Assembly (NCBI GenBank): GCA_036557285.1
Contig: DATBHW010000071.1
Location: 1 to 37,457, forward strand
DNA length: 37,457 nt
From: Ktedonobacterales bacterium
GTDB taxonomy: Bacteria; Chloroflexota; Ktedonobacteria; Ktedonobacterales; DATBGS01
Direction: 5' to 3'
The translations under genes were made by a program, and so were the position numbers. The stretch's first letter is position 1. Each line of letters begins with the position of its first letter. The notes beneath the pieces were generated by a model. It worked only from the letters and a program-made list of their open reading frames with translations, did not search any database and was not told the origin of the DNA. Positions 1-7,587 of this stretch are shown one piece after another.

Positions 1-167
1 CTGAACAACGCCGGTCGCCTCCAGGCACGCAGGAGCCGCGCACGCAGCGGCGCGGGCAGCGGTCCACTCAGCAGGCGCAAGCCCGCCTCCCGGCGCAGCG
101 GGTTGGTGTGGAGATAGCGACCAGAGGGAAACGACGGACGAGGGGGGGGACCACCGAGAATAGCCAT
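1..167 (-). CDS. Partial small protein of unknown function (N-terminal 55 residues; runs off left edge)
   Basis: An ATG at 167 opens a frame that stays open to the window edge. An AAAGGAG ribosome site lies 9 bases upstream. The visible product starts MAILGGPPPRP and continues into an Arg/Leu-rich stretch containing LRREAGLRLLS and a later RA..L..AW pattern. This resembles the stretch LREWQVGVLLS followed by RAALCAW in the protein at 35295-35735, so I infer the two are paralogs. The upstream leaders also align, which supports this independently. No known domain is recognised and the function is unknown. The gene was missed by simple ORF listing because its stop lies outside the window. Confidence 0.6.
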   Translation of the reverse strand, partial: MAILGGPPPRPSFPSGRYLHTNPLRREAGLRLLSGPLPAPLRARLLRAWRRPALF

Positions 168-491
168 CGGAGCACGCTCCTTTCGACTTCGTGAGTCGCG
201 TGACTCACGCTGCCGAAACGGCCCCTTCCTGGCGCGACGATGGACGCGAAACTTGCCTTCGAGGGCGCGCGGATGATGCGCGTCGCCCTCTCCGACAAAT
301 GGCAGCCCAGTCGTGGTTCAGGAAGAGGCCGTGAAGCGAACTACCAAGTGAGCATAATAGCCGGTGATAGAATGCCTCCAGCCCCATTCCTGGTGTTGCC
401 AGGTCTGGGGGGAATGGCGCGGCGGTGACTTCATCACTGCCGCGTCATGCCGTTCCAGCGGAACCTCAGCCCACCCAAATGTGAACCGAGT
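168..491 (-). promoter_or_regulatory. Structured 5' leader (copy A) of the left-edge gene
   Basis: About 320 bases lie between the predicted transcription start (near 491) and the ATG at 167. Reading along the minus strand, they hold a strong hairpin (444 to 418, stem CGCGGC/GCCGCG extended by GTGA/TCAC, 5-base loop). Seven bases on comes a block at 410 to 363 beginning CCCCAG and containing CAGGAATG, GGCT and GAGG. Just before the ribosome site there is a perfect 8-bp dyad (CGTGAGTC/GACTCACG, 190-209). The same order of parts is found at 35019-35294. The leader may control translation; ligand or partner is unknown. The dyad alone could also be a protein operator. Confidence 0.55.
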
Positions 492-497
492 AAGAAG

Positions 498-526
498 AGT
501 ATACCTGCCTGGCTCTCCTCTGTCAA
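498..526 (-). promoter_or_regulatory. Sigma70-like promoter of leader A
   Basis: On the minus strand TTGACA (526-521) and TATACT (503-498) are separated by 17 bases, a near-consensus promoter. It points toward the left-edge gene. Hexamers and spacer length are identical to those of the promoter at 34984-35012. Confidence 0.6.
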
Positions 527-547
527 GCGGCGTAGGACCACTGGACC

Positions 548-731
548 ACCTGTAGCGCCGCCATCCTGGCGGCCACCGCTGGCCTGCTGGTATGGTGGCC
601 TGGAGGGCGAACGCTCGCCAGGGCGAAGCGTTGGCCGCCTGGAAGGCGGCGCTACAAGTGAACTTCCCGCCCAATAGGCGCGGCGTTCGCCAGGGCGAAT
701 CGTTGGCCGCCTGGAAGGCGGCGCTACAAGT
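548..731. repeat. Dispersed GC-rich palindromic repeat (family A), with a partial direct duplication
   Basis: The left arm ACCTGTAGCGCCGCC and the right arm GGCGGCGCTACAAGT are inverted copies enclosing smaller palindromes of the GGCGGC...GCCGCC type. The right half (616-659) is repeated almost exactly at 688-731, with one mismatch. Related copies occur near 6.1, 16.2, 26.6, 34.8 and 35.8 kb. Long frames crossing this region merely translate the repeat and are not genes. Confidence 0.8.
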
Positions 732-770
732 AACGCGCCGCGCCGACGCGGGTGGGGGAGCCTGCACAGG

Positions 771-850
771 CACGGGTGCGCGAGCGACCAACGGGAGCGA
801 GAATGCCGAGGTATAGCCGAGGCAAGCACCCGTTGCCGGAGGCAAGCTTG
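771..850. repeat. Dispersed repeat, family B
   Basis: The segment holds a 28-base string (774-801) that recurs exactly inside the S9 peptidase gene at 31269-31296. It also holds a 24-base string (804-827) that recurs inverted at 6301-6324 with one mismatch. The element is non-coding here. The rest of 732-916 shows only further short GC-rich palindromes. Confidence 0.55.
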
Positions 851-916
851 GTGGCGCAGCCGCCAGGCGCGGTTTTAACCGCCTGCGGACGTTGTGGGCG
901 CTCTCTTCCTGAACGC

Positions 917-1747
917 TCAGACGCGCGGTGGCCCCTGCTGAATACCGGCGCGCACATCAGCGGTGGTATCCTGCTCGCGAAAGCCCTCCAGCCACCATGT
1001 CACGCCAGCCTCGGCGTATTCGGCCAGCAGCGCGTCGCCCGCCTCCTTGCCATGCTCGTAAGCCCACCCGACGGCAACAACATCAAACGGCTCCGCGCTT
1101 GTTCGATACTGCCGGATATAGGCCAGCATGGCGCGCACATCAGCAGGCATCATCTGTGTATCGTGCATGAGGGGAAAGACCCCATCCCAGCGCGCCGCTC
1201 GTCGGAACGGCTTCTTGTGCGGCCAGAAACCCGCTACCCAGATAGGAATGCGCGGCTGCTGCGCTGGCGTCGGCAGGAAGCAGACATCTTGCGCTTGATA
1301 GTGCTGCCCCTGGAAGCTGAACGGCTCGCCGCTCCACAGGCCCGTCAGCACCTCCAACCCTTCATCCAGCATTGCCCCGTGCAGCGCGTCATCGCCTGGC
1401 TCGCCAAAGGCGCTGTACTCGCGCCACTGATCGACACCGATCCCCACGCCCAGCACCAGCCGCCCACCAGAAAGCTGATCGACGCTCACCGTCTCGCGGG
1501 CCAGCTTCCAGGGACGACGGCGCGGCAGCGGCGTCACCATCGTACCCAGCCGGATACGCTGCGTATGCTGGGCCATCGCCGCCAGCGCCACCCAGGGGTC
1601 GGCAAAAGGCGCTGCCGGAAAGGCTTGCAGATGGTCCCAGAGAAAGAAGCCATCCCACCCGGCCTCTTCGGCTTCGCGCGCCAGTTCGGCCAGCGTGCGC
1701 GGATTGGCCCAATCCCCAAAGTTCGGCAGATCAAGCGCGTAACGCAT
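917..1747 (-). CDS. LLM-class flavin-dependent oxidoreductase (luciferase-like monooxygenase family)
   Basis: The 276-residue product has the TIM-barrel pattern of the bacterial luciferase/F420 family. It starts MRYALDLPNFGDWANP, followed by the acidic helix LAREAEEAGWDGFFLWDH, then RIRLGTMVTPLPRRRPWKLARET and the signature GGRLVLGVGIGVD. Length is at the short end for single-domain members. Such enzymes oxidise organic substrates with reduced FMN or F420; which cofactor is used here cannot be told. The start is fixed by GGAAGGAG seven bases upstream. It is divergent from the WYL regulator at 1986, with a perfect dyad in the shared spacer, so regulation by that protein is plausible. The substrate is unknown. 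Confidence 0.93.
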   Translation of the reverse strand: MRYALDLPNFGDWANPRTLAELAREAEEAGWDGFFLWDHLQAFPAAPFADPWVALAAMAQHTQRIRLGTMVTPLPRRRPWKLARETVSVDQLSGGRLVLGVGIGVDQWREYSAFGEPGDDALHGAMLDEGLEVLTGLWSGEPFSFQGQHYQAQDVCFLPTPAQQPRIPIWVAGFWPHKKPFRRAARWDGVFPLMHDTQMMPADVRAMLAYIRQYRTSAEPFDVVAVGWAYEHGKEAGDALLAEYAEAGVTWWLEGFREQDTTADVRAGIQQGPPRV

Positions 1748-1839
1748 CGTTCACTCCTTCCAGATGCTCAAATGTGCGTCTCCTCTTCGCGTCTTCATCA
1801 GAGAGATCACTTTATCAGCATAGCTCAGTATACTGGCCT

Positions 1840-1864
1840 ATTCCTGACATCTATTGTCAGGAAT
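1840..1864. promoter_or_regulatory. Perfect inverted repeat, candidate operator between the LLM and WYL genes
   Basis: ATTCCTGACA and TGTCAGGAAT are exact reverse complements separated by five bases. The dyad lies six bases after TATACT (1829-1834), so it would cover the start point of a rightward transcript and the -35 zone of a leftward one. Because AGTATACT is itself palindromic, it could serve as -10 in both directions; no good -35 is visible for either. A site for the adjacent WYL regulator is my inference. Confidence 0.6.
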
Positions 1865-1985
1865 GTATGGTATGGTTGAAGGAGAAACTCAGAAGTTACG
1901 CGAGAAGATACCAAAAGGAGTTTGAGGGCATTGATCATTTGCCAGATGACATTGCCATGCTGAATAAGGCGAAGGGATAAGAGCG

Positions 1986-2960
1986 ATGCGTGCTGATCGG
2001 CTGCTTTCGATGCTGTTGCTCTTGCAGGCCAACCGACGTGTCACAGCGCAGAAGTTGGCGGAAAAGCTGGAAGTCTCAGAGCGCACCATCTACCGCGACC
2101 TGGAGGCGCTCAGCGCCGCCGGTATACCCGTCTATGCCGAACGTGGGCCAGGCGGCGGCTGCACCCTGCTGGGCGAATATCGTACTACCCTGACCGGCCT
2201 GAACGAGTCCGATGTGCGCACCCTGCTCCTTTCGGGCGTACCCCGGCCCCTGGCCGACCTGGGCTTAGACAAAGCCCTGGAGGTTGCCCTGCTCAAGCTG
2301 CTGGCCGCGCTGCCCTCAGCGCGTCGGCCCGACGCCGAAGGCGCGCGCCAGCGCCTGCATCTGGACGCCGCAGCGTGGAGCGCCCCGGAAGTCGAAGAGG
2401 TTCCCCACCTGCGCATTCTGCAAGAAGCCGTCTGGCAGGAACGCAAAGTGCGCCTGAGCTATCGCACGCGCAGCCGCGTCGTCAACGAACGCCTGGTCGA
2501 GCCGCTGGGCCTGGTTGCCAAAACTCACGTCTGGTATCTGGTCAGCCGGATAGCGGGCGAAATGCGCGTCTATCGCCTCTCGCGCATGCAATCCGTTGAG
2601 CTGACCGACGAAACGTTCGAGCGCCCCGATGACTTCGACCTGGCCGCCTACTGGGTGGATTGGTGCGCCCGGCTTCGCGCCACCTTCACCCACTATCCAG
2701 CCGTGCTGCGCCTCGCGCCGGAAGCCATGCCCATCCTGCCACACTTCTTCGGCGAAGGCGCCCACGCGCTGCTCGACCAGGGCGGCCCGCCCGACGCAGA
2801 CGGCTGGGTGACGCTGCATCCTACCTTCGAGACTATAGAAGAGGCATGCAGCATGGCGCTGGGGCTGGGCGACTGGGTTGAAGTGCTGGAGCCAGCCGAA
2901 CTCCGCGAGCGCGTCATTCGCCAGGCCGCCAGCGTCGTAGCTTTCTATGCGCAGCGGTAG
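1986..2960 (+). CDS. HTH-WYL (YafY/DeoR-like) transcriptional regulator
   Basis: The 324-residue protein begins with a winged helix-turn-helix (about 1-60: MRADRLLSMLLLLQANRRVT, then AEKLEVSERTIYRDLEAL), followed by the glycine-rich wing ERGPGGGC. A WYL domain spans about 140-230, with HVWYLVSR as the name-giving motif and MRVYRLSRM after it. A WCX-like C-terminal region ends near 320. WYL regulators sense ligands, often nucleotide-like or single-stranded nucleic acid. No strong ribosome site precedes ATG 1986, but the HTH begins right at this start. It is divergent from the LLM oxidoreductase and probably regulates it and itself through the dyad at 1840-1864. Confidence 0.95.
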   Translation: MRADRLLSMLLLLQANRRVTAQKLAEKLEVSERTIYRDLEALSAAGIPVYAERGPGGGCTLLGEYRTTLTGLNESDVRTLLLSGVPRPLADLGLDKALEVALLKLLAALPSARRPDAEGARQRLHLDAAAWSAPEVEEVPHLRILQEAVWQERKVRLSYRTRSRVVNERLVEPLGLVAKTHVWYLVSRIAGEMRVYRLSRMQSVELTDETFERPDDFDLAAYWVDWCARLRATFTHYPAVLRLAPEAMPILPHFFGEGAHALLDQGGPPDADGWVTLHPTFETIEEACSMALGLGDWVEVLEPAELRERVIRQAASVVAFYAQR

Positions 2961-3005
2961 GCTGGCGGCTAATGATTTTTGACTCTGCAAGTGGGTCTCT
3001 GTCCC

Positions 3006-3023
3006 AGCCTGCGCAGGCAGGCT
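3006..3023 (+). terminator. Possible terminator hairpin after the WYL gene
   Basis: AGCCTGC and GCAGGCT form a 7-bp stem with a 4-base loop, 46 bases after the stop. There is only TTT after the stem, so it is weak. The bases up to about 3110 are GC-rich and contain fragments resembling the dispersed repeats. Confidence 0.35.
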
Positions 3024-3182
3024 TTGCGGCGCAGCCTCCAGCCGCGACCTCCAGTCGCCAGGCTGCTCGCCTATGCCGCTGTCCCTGGCGGCGAACGGCG
3101 GGGGCGTGGGTGTCCCGCAAACATTCTGGCGCAAAACCTGTCAGGATAGCAGTACAATGGTACTAGCCCAATTGAAGCATGG

Positions 3183-3211
3183 TTGCATTTTTCAGCTTTC
3201 CTGGCTAGACT
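3183..3211 (+). promoter_or_regulatory. Promoter of the M23 peptidase gene
   Basis: TTGCAT and TAGACT are spaced 17 bases apart. The predicted start is near 3218, giving a leader of about 85 bases before ATG 3304. Confidence 0.55.
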
Positions 3212-3303
3212 GTAAGAATGCAAAGGATAAGCTGTATCTCTTTGACGCGCTGCTCGCCAGGCCATCAAAGAGGCATCCGGGTTCATCATCGAGGATAGAC
3301 ACC

Positions 3304-4743
3304 ATGTTACGAAGGGGAAAAGGTCGCTGGGGAAAGAGCGGTGGACAGAACGACGAAACGCCTTTGCAGGTCCAGGAAGACCCGCGCTATGAGATGAGCG
3401 GCTGGGACCAGCAGGATGCCTCAGCCGCATCCTACGCCGTCAACCAGGACACCAACCAGGACCATCTGGACGCTGACGCCTCGCCAGGCCAGGACGCGCC
3501 CGCTGTCACAGGCACAGACGACGTCCCCGGCGCTGAGGCATACGTCCCCTATCTCGATGATGCAGAGAACTCCTACGACGCAGCCCAGGAAGAGTTTGGC
3601 GCGGAGGATGAGCAGGACTGGTACGAGGATGACCAGGACGAGCAAGACGCCGAGGAGCGCGCCCTGGCCCCTTACGAAGCGCCCCAGCCCCCAGCCCACC
3701 GAGGCATCATTGGCGCGGCGCTCCTACACCTCGCTGGCGAAAGCCGCGAACTGGCGACGCTGGAGCCGCGCGCCACCGGGCCGGTCCTGGTTCCCGGCAG
3801 CGGCAATGTCGCCCGTCCCGGCGCCCTCGGCCACACACCCTTCTCCCCACGCGCCCACCGACCTCGCCCGTTCCTCATGATGATCTCCATCATCATGCTT
3901 GCTTTGCTGACCCTCACCGCCACCGCCTGGGCCGCTGCCCCGCTGGATACCCAATATCAAGTCTATAACGCCTTCACCACCTTTGCCGGTTTCTCGGCTC
4001 ATCCCACAGCCACGAGCCAGCCCAAGTACAACTGGTACATCGTCCATTATGGGGATAGCCTGCAAAGCATCGCCACCAAGTTTAGGGTTTCGCCCAACGG
4101 CATCCTCTTGATGAATGGCTTGCAAGACGCCGATCAACTCTATGTCGGCATGCAGTTGAAAATCCCAACCGATCCCACCTACGGCCAGGGCGCTCAGGTT
4201 GGGGTCGTAAACATTCCACCCCCGCCCCCCGATAAATCGGGGAACGTCTTTGGCACGAACCCCTGGAACACGCTCAGCGGGCCAACCGACCCCAACAACA
4301 TCTGCGCGCCCGCCGGAGACTCCGACACCGTAGCCCACCGCCAGGCATTCGGGTTGATTATGCCCAACCCCAATGCCAAGTTTGCGCGCGGGTTCACCTG
4401 GTATCATAACGGCGTAGATATGGATAACCCGGCGGGCGCGCCCATTCTTGCGGCTCAGGCCGGGCTGGTCGTCTTTGCCGGCTGGGATCCCCTGGGGCTG
4501 GGCTGGTCGGTCAAGATTAATCATTGCAACGGCCTCTCCACCCTGTACGGCCACATGGAACATCCGCCAATGGTCAAGGCCGCTGACTATGTGACCGTCG
4601 GCCAGCAGATTGGGCAGGAAGGCTCAACTGGCAACTCTACCGGCCCCCACCTGCACTTCATGACCGAATGGTGGAACGAGGCCGCCAACCCTTACTGTTT
4701 CGACTTCCAGCTTCCCGCAGGCAACACGCCCTGCACCGCCTAG
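3304..4743 (+). CDS. Membrane-anchored LysM / M23 peptidoglycan endopeptidase
   Basis: The 479-residue protein has an acidic, low-complexity N-terminal region (about 1-140) and one membrane helix near 192-213 (MMISIIMLALLTLTATAWAA). A LysM domain follows (about 242-290, WYIVHYGDSLQSIATKFRVS), then a C-terminal M23 domain. The M23 zinc ligands are present: HNGVD, the central GHM, and HLHF. It should therefore be an active endopeptidase cutting peptide cross-links in peptidoglycan outside the membrane, with LysM binding the wall. The frame extends upstream to 3073, but the start at 3304 is preferred: GAGGA lies just upstream and the earlier part is repeat-like. The large acidic cytoplasmic N-terminus is unusual for the family. 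Confidence 0.93.
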   Translation: MLRRGKGRWGKSGGQNDETPLQVQEDPRYEMSGWDQQDASAASYAVNQDTNQDHLDADASPGQDAPAVTGTDDVPGAEAYVPYLDDAENSYDAAQEEFGAEDEQDWYEDDQDEQDAEERALAPYEAPQPPAHRGIIGAALLHLAGESRELATLEPRATGPVLVPGSGNVARPGALGHTPFSPRAHRPRPFLMMISIIMLALLTLTATAWAAAPLDTQYQVYNAFTTFAGFSAHPTATSQPKYNWYIVHYGDSLQSIATKFRVSPNGILLMNGLQDADQLYVGMQLKIPTDPTYGQGAQVGVVNIPPPPPDKSGNVFGTNPWNTLSGPTDPNNICAPAGDSDTVAHRQAFGLIMPNPNAKFARGFTWYHNGVDMDNPAGAPILAAQAGLVVFAGWDPLGLGWSVKINHCNGLSTLYGHMEHPPMVKAADYVTVGQQIGQEGSTGNSTGPHLHFMTEWWNEAANPYCFDFQLPAGNTPCTA

Positions 4744-4753
4744 CCTTGTTCCC

Positions 4754-4782
4754 TTGCGACAAACCCCGAAGTATGCTAGAGT
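4754..4782 (+). promoter_or_regulatory. Promoter of the beta-propeller lipoprotein gene
   Basis: TTGCGA and TAGAGT are spaced 17 bases apart. Just downstream, AGCGCG/CGCGCT (4785-4800) forms a small hairpin that could be a leader structure or the end of the preceding transcript. Confidence 0.5.
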
Positions 4783-4855
4783 ATAGCGCGGGACCGCGCT
4801 GATGAAGCAGCAGAATACAAGCGGTCAATTCTCGCCCTGAGAGGTTTTCAGTCGC

Positions 4856-6013
4856 ATGTCAAGCATCCCTGGTCTTATACAGCGTTGTTCCGCCCGCCGC
4901 GCGCGCGGCGGCCTTCTTTTAAGCATCTTGCTCATGCTGGCGCTCGGCGCCTGCGGCCAGCCCATCCCCACCACCGCCAATCAAACCCCAACGCCTTCCC
5001 CAACCGGCACCCCCACCCCGACGCCCAAGCCAGGCAGCGCCTTTGCCTATGCCTTTGCGCGCGATGGACAGGTCTGGGTTGCCCAGGCAGGCAAAGCCGC
5101 CCAACAACTCTCTCACCTGCCAACTACCAGCGGGCAAAGCATCAGCGCGCTGGCATGGTCGCCCGACGGCAAACACCTGGCCTTCGAGGTCAAAGGGACG
5201 GGGTCTCCGGTTGACTATGTGATTGACGCCAGCAGCGGCGATTTTTCGGCGCTGAATGTCCCCGCCACCTCAGCCGCCGCCTCGCTGGGCTGGGCCAATA
5301 ACAAGACCGTCATCGCCATCAAACAGGTGAGCGGCAAGATGCAGTTCTGGAAAACCGACATCACCAACAGCAGCGCCAGCAAGCTCACCGAGATTGACAG
5401 CGCCACACAGGTGAAGATCGCCAACGGCTTCATCTATTACTCACAGTTGGACACGAACCTGCGTCAGATCATGGTACACCGCTTTGACGTTGCCCAGGGG
5501 TCCGAAGGCACGCCGGTTGCCATTACCCCTCCTGGCTCCTCAACGCTCAAGGTCAATTGGGATGTTGCGCCCGATGGCTCGCGTGTCTTAATGGGCTTCA
5601 ATCTGGCGACACCTGATCCCAACTGGGATAACGGCTTCTGGAACATCAACATCAACGACTCTACCGACCGCGCGCCCATCTTTACCAATGACGAGATCTC
5701 ATTCAGCACCTTCAAGGGTACCGACACCATCACCCTGAGCTTCTCATCCGACGGCCAGACGCTGCTGCTGGACACCCAGAACTCCGTTGGCCCCATAACT
5801 GAAGGTGTTGATGACTCCAACTTCACCACCTATTCGCCGCACGTCGGCATCACCTCTCCGCTGGGTATCAGTTGGGCGCCCAACGGGGCCAGCTTCGCCC
5901 TGAACAGTGACAACGACTCCGGCCAATCCACCATCTACACCGTAGCCAGCAAATCCGCAGGCAGCGCCTTCGTTGACAAGGCCAGCCTCTTGCAGTGGTC
6001 GCCACAAAGCTAG
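4856..6013 (+). CDS. TolB-like beta-propeller lipoprotein
   Basis: The 385-residue protein starts with a basic segment and hydrophobic helix ending in the lipobox LGAC (Cys at about 33), so it is a predicted lipoprotein. A Thr/Pro linker (TPTPSPTGTPTPTPKPG) leads to a WD40/PD40-type propeller, shown by repeated blades such as ALAWSPDGKHLAFEV, DVAPDGSRVLMGF, SFSSDGQTLLLD and SWAPNGASFALNSDND. TolB-like propellers usually bind protein partners; no catalytic residues are evident. GAGAGG lies upstream of the ATG. It follows the M23 gene after 112 bases with its own promoter. Its partner is unknown. Confidence 0.88.
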   Translation: MSSIPGLIQRCSARRARGGLLLSILLMLALGACGQPIPTTANQTPTPSPTGTPTPTPKPGSAFAYAFARDGQVWVAQAGKAAQQLSHLPTTSGQSISALAWSPDGKHLAFEVKGTGSPVDYVIDASSGDFSALNVPATSAAASLGWANNKTVIAIKQVSGKMQFWKTDITNSSASKLTEIDSATQVKIANGFIYYSQLDTNLRQIMVHRFDVAQGSEGTPVAITPPGSSTLKVNWDVAPDGSRVLMGFNLATPDPNWDNGFWNININDSTDRAPIFTNDEISFSTFKGTDTITLSFSSDGQTLLLDTQNSVGPITEGVDDSNFTTYSPHVGITSPLGISWAPNGASFALNSDNDSGQSTIYTVASKSAGSAFVDKASLLQWSPQS

Positions 6014-6039
6014 GGTATCAACCGCTGCGCTGGATACTT

Positions 6040-6335
6040 ACCTGTAGCGCCGCTTTCCAGGCGGCCAGGCGTTGGCCGCCGAGACGGCGGTACAGGCAAG
6101 AGGCTGAGGGCTGTACTTGTAGCGCCGCCATCCTGGCGGCCAGCGTTGGCCTGCTGGTCCGGTGGCCTGGCGGGCGCACGCGCGCCCAGGCGCAGCGTCC
6201 AGCCGCCTGGAAGGCGGCGCTACAAGTGGCCCCCCTGATAGGTGGTGGAACCGTACAGGCAAGAGGCCGCTGCCTGTACCGCCAGGCTTCGCCCGCAGCC
6301 GCTTGCCTCGGCTATGCCTCGGCACTCTCGGCTTC
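6040..6335. repeat. Composite block of dispersed repeats (families A and B)
   Basis: Two family A units lie here, each beginning with a TGTAGCGCCGC arm (about 6043 and 6117). The second closes with GGCGGCGCTACAAGTGG near 6229 and runs into CCCCTGATAGGTGGTGGAACC, the same outer end as at 36008-36029. An inverted family B fragment (6301-6324) follows. This fills most of the 505-base gap before the gene at 6519; bases 6336-6518 show no gene and no clear promoter. Confidence 0.75.
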
Positions 6336-6518
6336 GCCTCGCGCGGCTGCGCCTCCGTGCTGGCGCGGGCGGGGCAGGGTGTGGCGCCCGCTGCTCCCGT
6401 GTGCGGCTCGAAACAGTGTCAGGGAAAAAGCCTGCTGCCCTGGATACTAAACGACCAGCTAACCGTTCTATAAGATAGATGCAAGCCGCACTACCCCATC
6501 ATACAGGGAGGTATCATC

Positions 6519-7505
6519 ATGATCTGTCCTTCTTGCCGCCTCTACATCAGCGACCCCGACACCAGCATCTGCCCGCGCTGCGGCCAGCCCCAATTCGATA
6601 CAGACCGCGCGCAGGACTACGAGCAGCGTCCTCCAGAATCACCCTATCGGCCCTCTGGAGCCTCTTTTCCCCGCTACGGCAGCCAGCCTTATGAGGATCA
6701 GCCCTACAGCGGCCAACGATACAGCGGCCCGGCACATCGCCAGGAATATGGCGGCCAATGGCCCCAGCCTGGATTCTCGCAGGCCGTAGGGCCAGTTCCG
6801 GCAATGCCGTCGCGCAAAACCAGCCGCGCCAGGCGCATCTTCCTATACGGGGGATTATCGGTAGGATTGATAGCCTTCGGCGCTGCCCTCTGCCTGGGAG
6901 GTCTCATTTTCCTCGGCCTGCAACAGCAGGCAAACCTCAAGAAGAGCGTTGCTACGGCCACCCCCTTCCCAGGGACAGCCGCAGGCGCAACCATTCTCTT
7001 CCAAGATGCGCTGACCTCCAATATCAATAGCTGGCCGGAAGAGAGTCACTGCTCCTTTCACGACAACGCCTACCATATCAAGAATAACTTCGCCTGCTTT
7101 GCCCCGGCTGGCAATTTCGGTGATGAGAATATCACCGTTCAGGCAAAGCAGGTGGCAGGTTCTCTCCGTTATGCCTACGGGATTGTCTTCCGGCGAACGA
7201 ACAAGAGCAACTGGTATGAGTTCGACATTGATGGCAACAGCGAGTGGGTCTTCATCAAAGTCGTTAACGAAAAAGTGTCCATGCTTGTGCATTTCACTCT
7301 GAATGCAGCCATCAAAGGTGGACTCAACACGACCAACACCCTGCGCGTCCAGGCAAAAGGCGCGCACTTTGAGTTCTATATCAACGGAACCAAAGTAGGG
7401 AAAGCCGATGATACCACCTTCTCCAGTGGGAAAAGTGGTCTTGTTGCTAACGGGGACGGTACAGAAGTAGCCTACAACAATTTCCAGATCACGGGGGCCA
7501 GCTAA
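6519..7505 (+). CDS. Zinc-ribbon membrane protein with C-terminal lectin-like (concanavalin-type) domain
   Basis: The 328-residue protein begins with a double-CxxC zinc ribbon (CPSC...CPRCGQ, residues 3-26). A Tyr/Gln/Pro-rich linker follows to about 100, then one membrane helix (about 109-135, YGGLSVGLIAFGAALCLGG). The C-terminal domain (about 155-328) is beta-rich with patterns such as YGIVFRRTNKSNWYEFDI and FEFYINGTKVGKADD, typical of LamG/DUF1080-like carbohydrate-binding jelly rolls. I infer a cytosolic ribbon and an extracellular domain. GGGAGG lies nine bases before ATG 6519. The layout matches the proteins at 20169 and 36134. The ligand is unknown. Confidence 0.88.
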   Translation: MICPSCRLYISDPDTSICPRCGQPQFDTDRAQDYEQRPPESPYRPSGASFPRYGSQPYEDQPYSGQRYSGPAHRQEYGGQWPQPGFSQAVGPVPAMPSRKTSRARRIFLYGGLSVGLIAFGAALCLGGLIFLGLQQQANLKKSVATATPFPGTAAGATILFQDALTSNINSWPEESHCSFHDNAYHIKNNFACFAPAGNFGDENITVQAKQVAGSLRYAYGIVFRRTNKSNWYEFDIDGNSEWVFIKVVNEKVSMLVHFTLNAAIKGGLNTTNTLRVQAKGAHFEFYINGTKVGKADDTTFSSGKSGLVANGDGTEVAYNNFQITGAS

Positions 7506-7532
7506 ATGCTGCGCAGCACTTCAGGGAGAGAA

Positions 7533-7579
7533 CGCGAGCCACTCGCGCGCACCCCAGGGGTGCGGGTGAGTGGCTCGCG
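7533..7579. terminator. Bidirectional terminator hairpin
   Basis: An outer stem GCGAGCCACTC/GAGTGGCTCGC (7534-7544, 7568-7578, extended by one pair) encloses an inner stem CGCACCCC/GGGGTGCG. It lies between two convergent genes and can end transcription from both. There is no T-tract. Confidence 0.75.
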
Positions 7580-7587
7580 CCTTGCTG

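Noticed and set aside
548-731. CRISPR array
   Set aside because: Repeats are palindromic, irregularly spaced and widely dispersed; no regular spacers and no cas genes.
318-845. Open frame of 175 codons on the minus strand, and other frames over 434-829
   Set aside because: It translates the repeat arms (CSAAFQAAN repeated twice) and the leader; no ribosome site and no protein-like pattern.
752-1879. 375-codon plus-strand frame
   Set aside because: It is the antisense shadow of the LLM oxidoreductase gene, whose motifs and ribosome site are convincing.
1867-1980. Possible 37-residue ORF just before the WYL gene (ends five bases before its ATG)
   Set aside because: AGGAA lies upstream, and the tail EGIDHLPDDIAMLNKAKG looks protein-like, but a second frame over the same bases is as plausible and there is no known match. 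Left undecided; it may be a frameshifted remnant or a leader peptide.
2316-3134. 272-codon minus-strand frame over the WYL gene
   Set aside because: Antisense to a clear WYL regulator, without a ribosome site.
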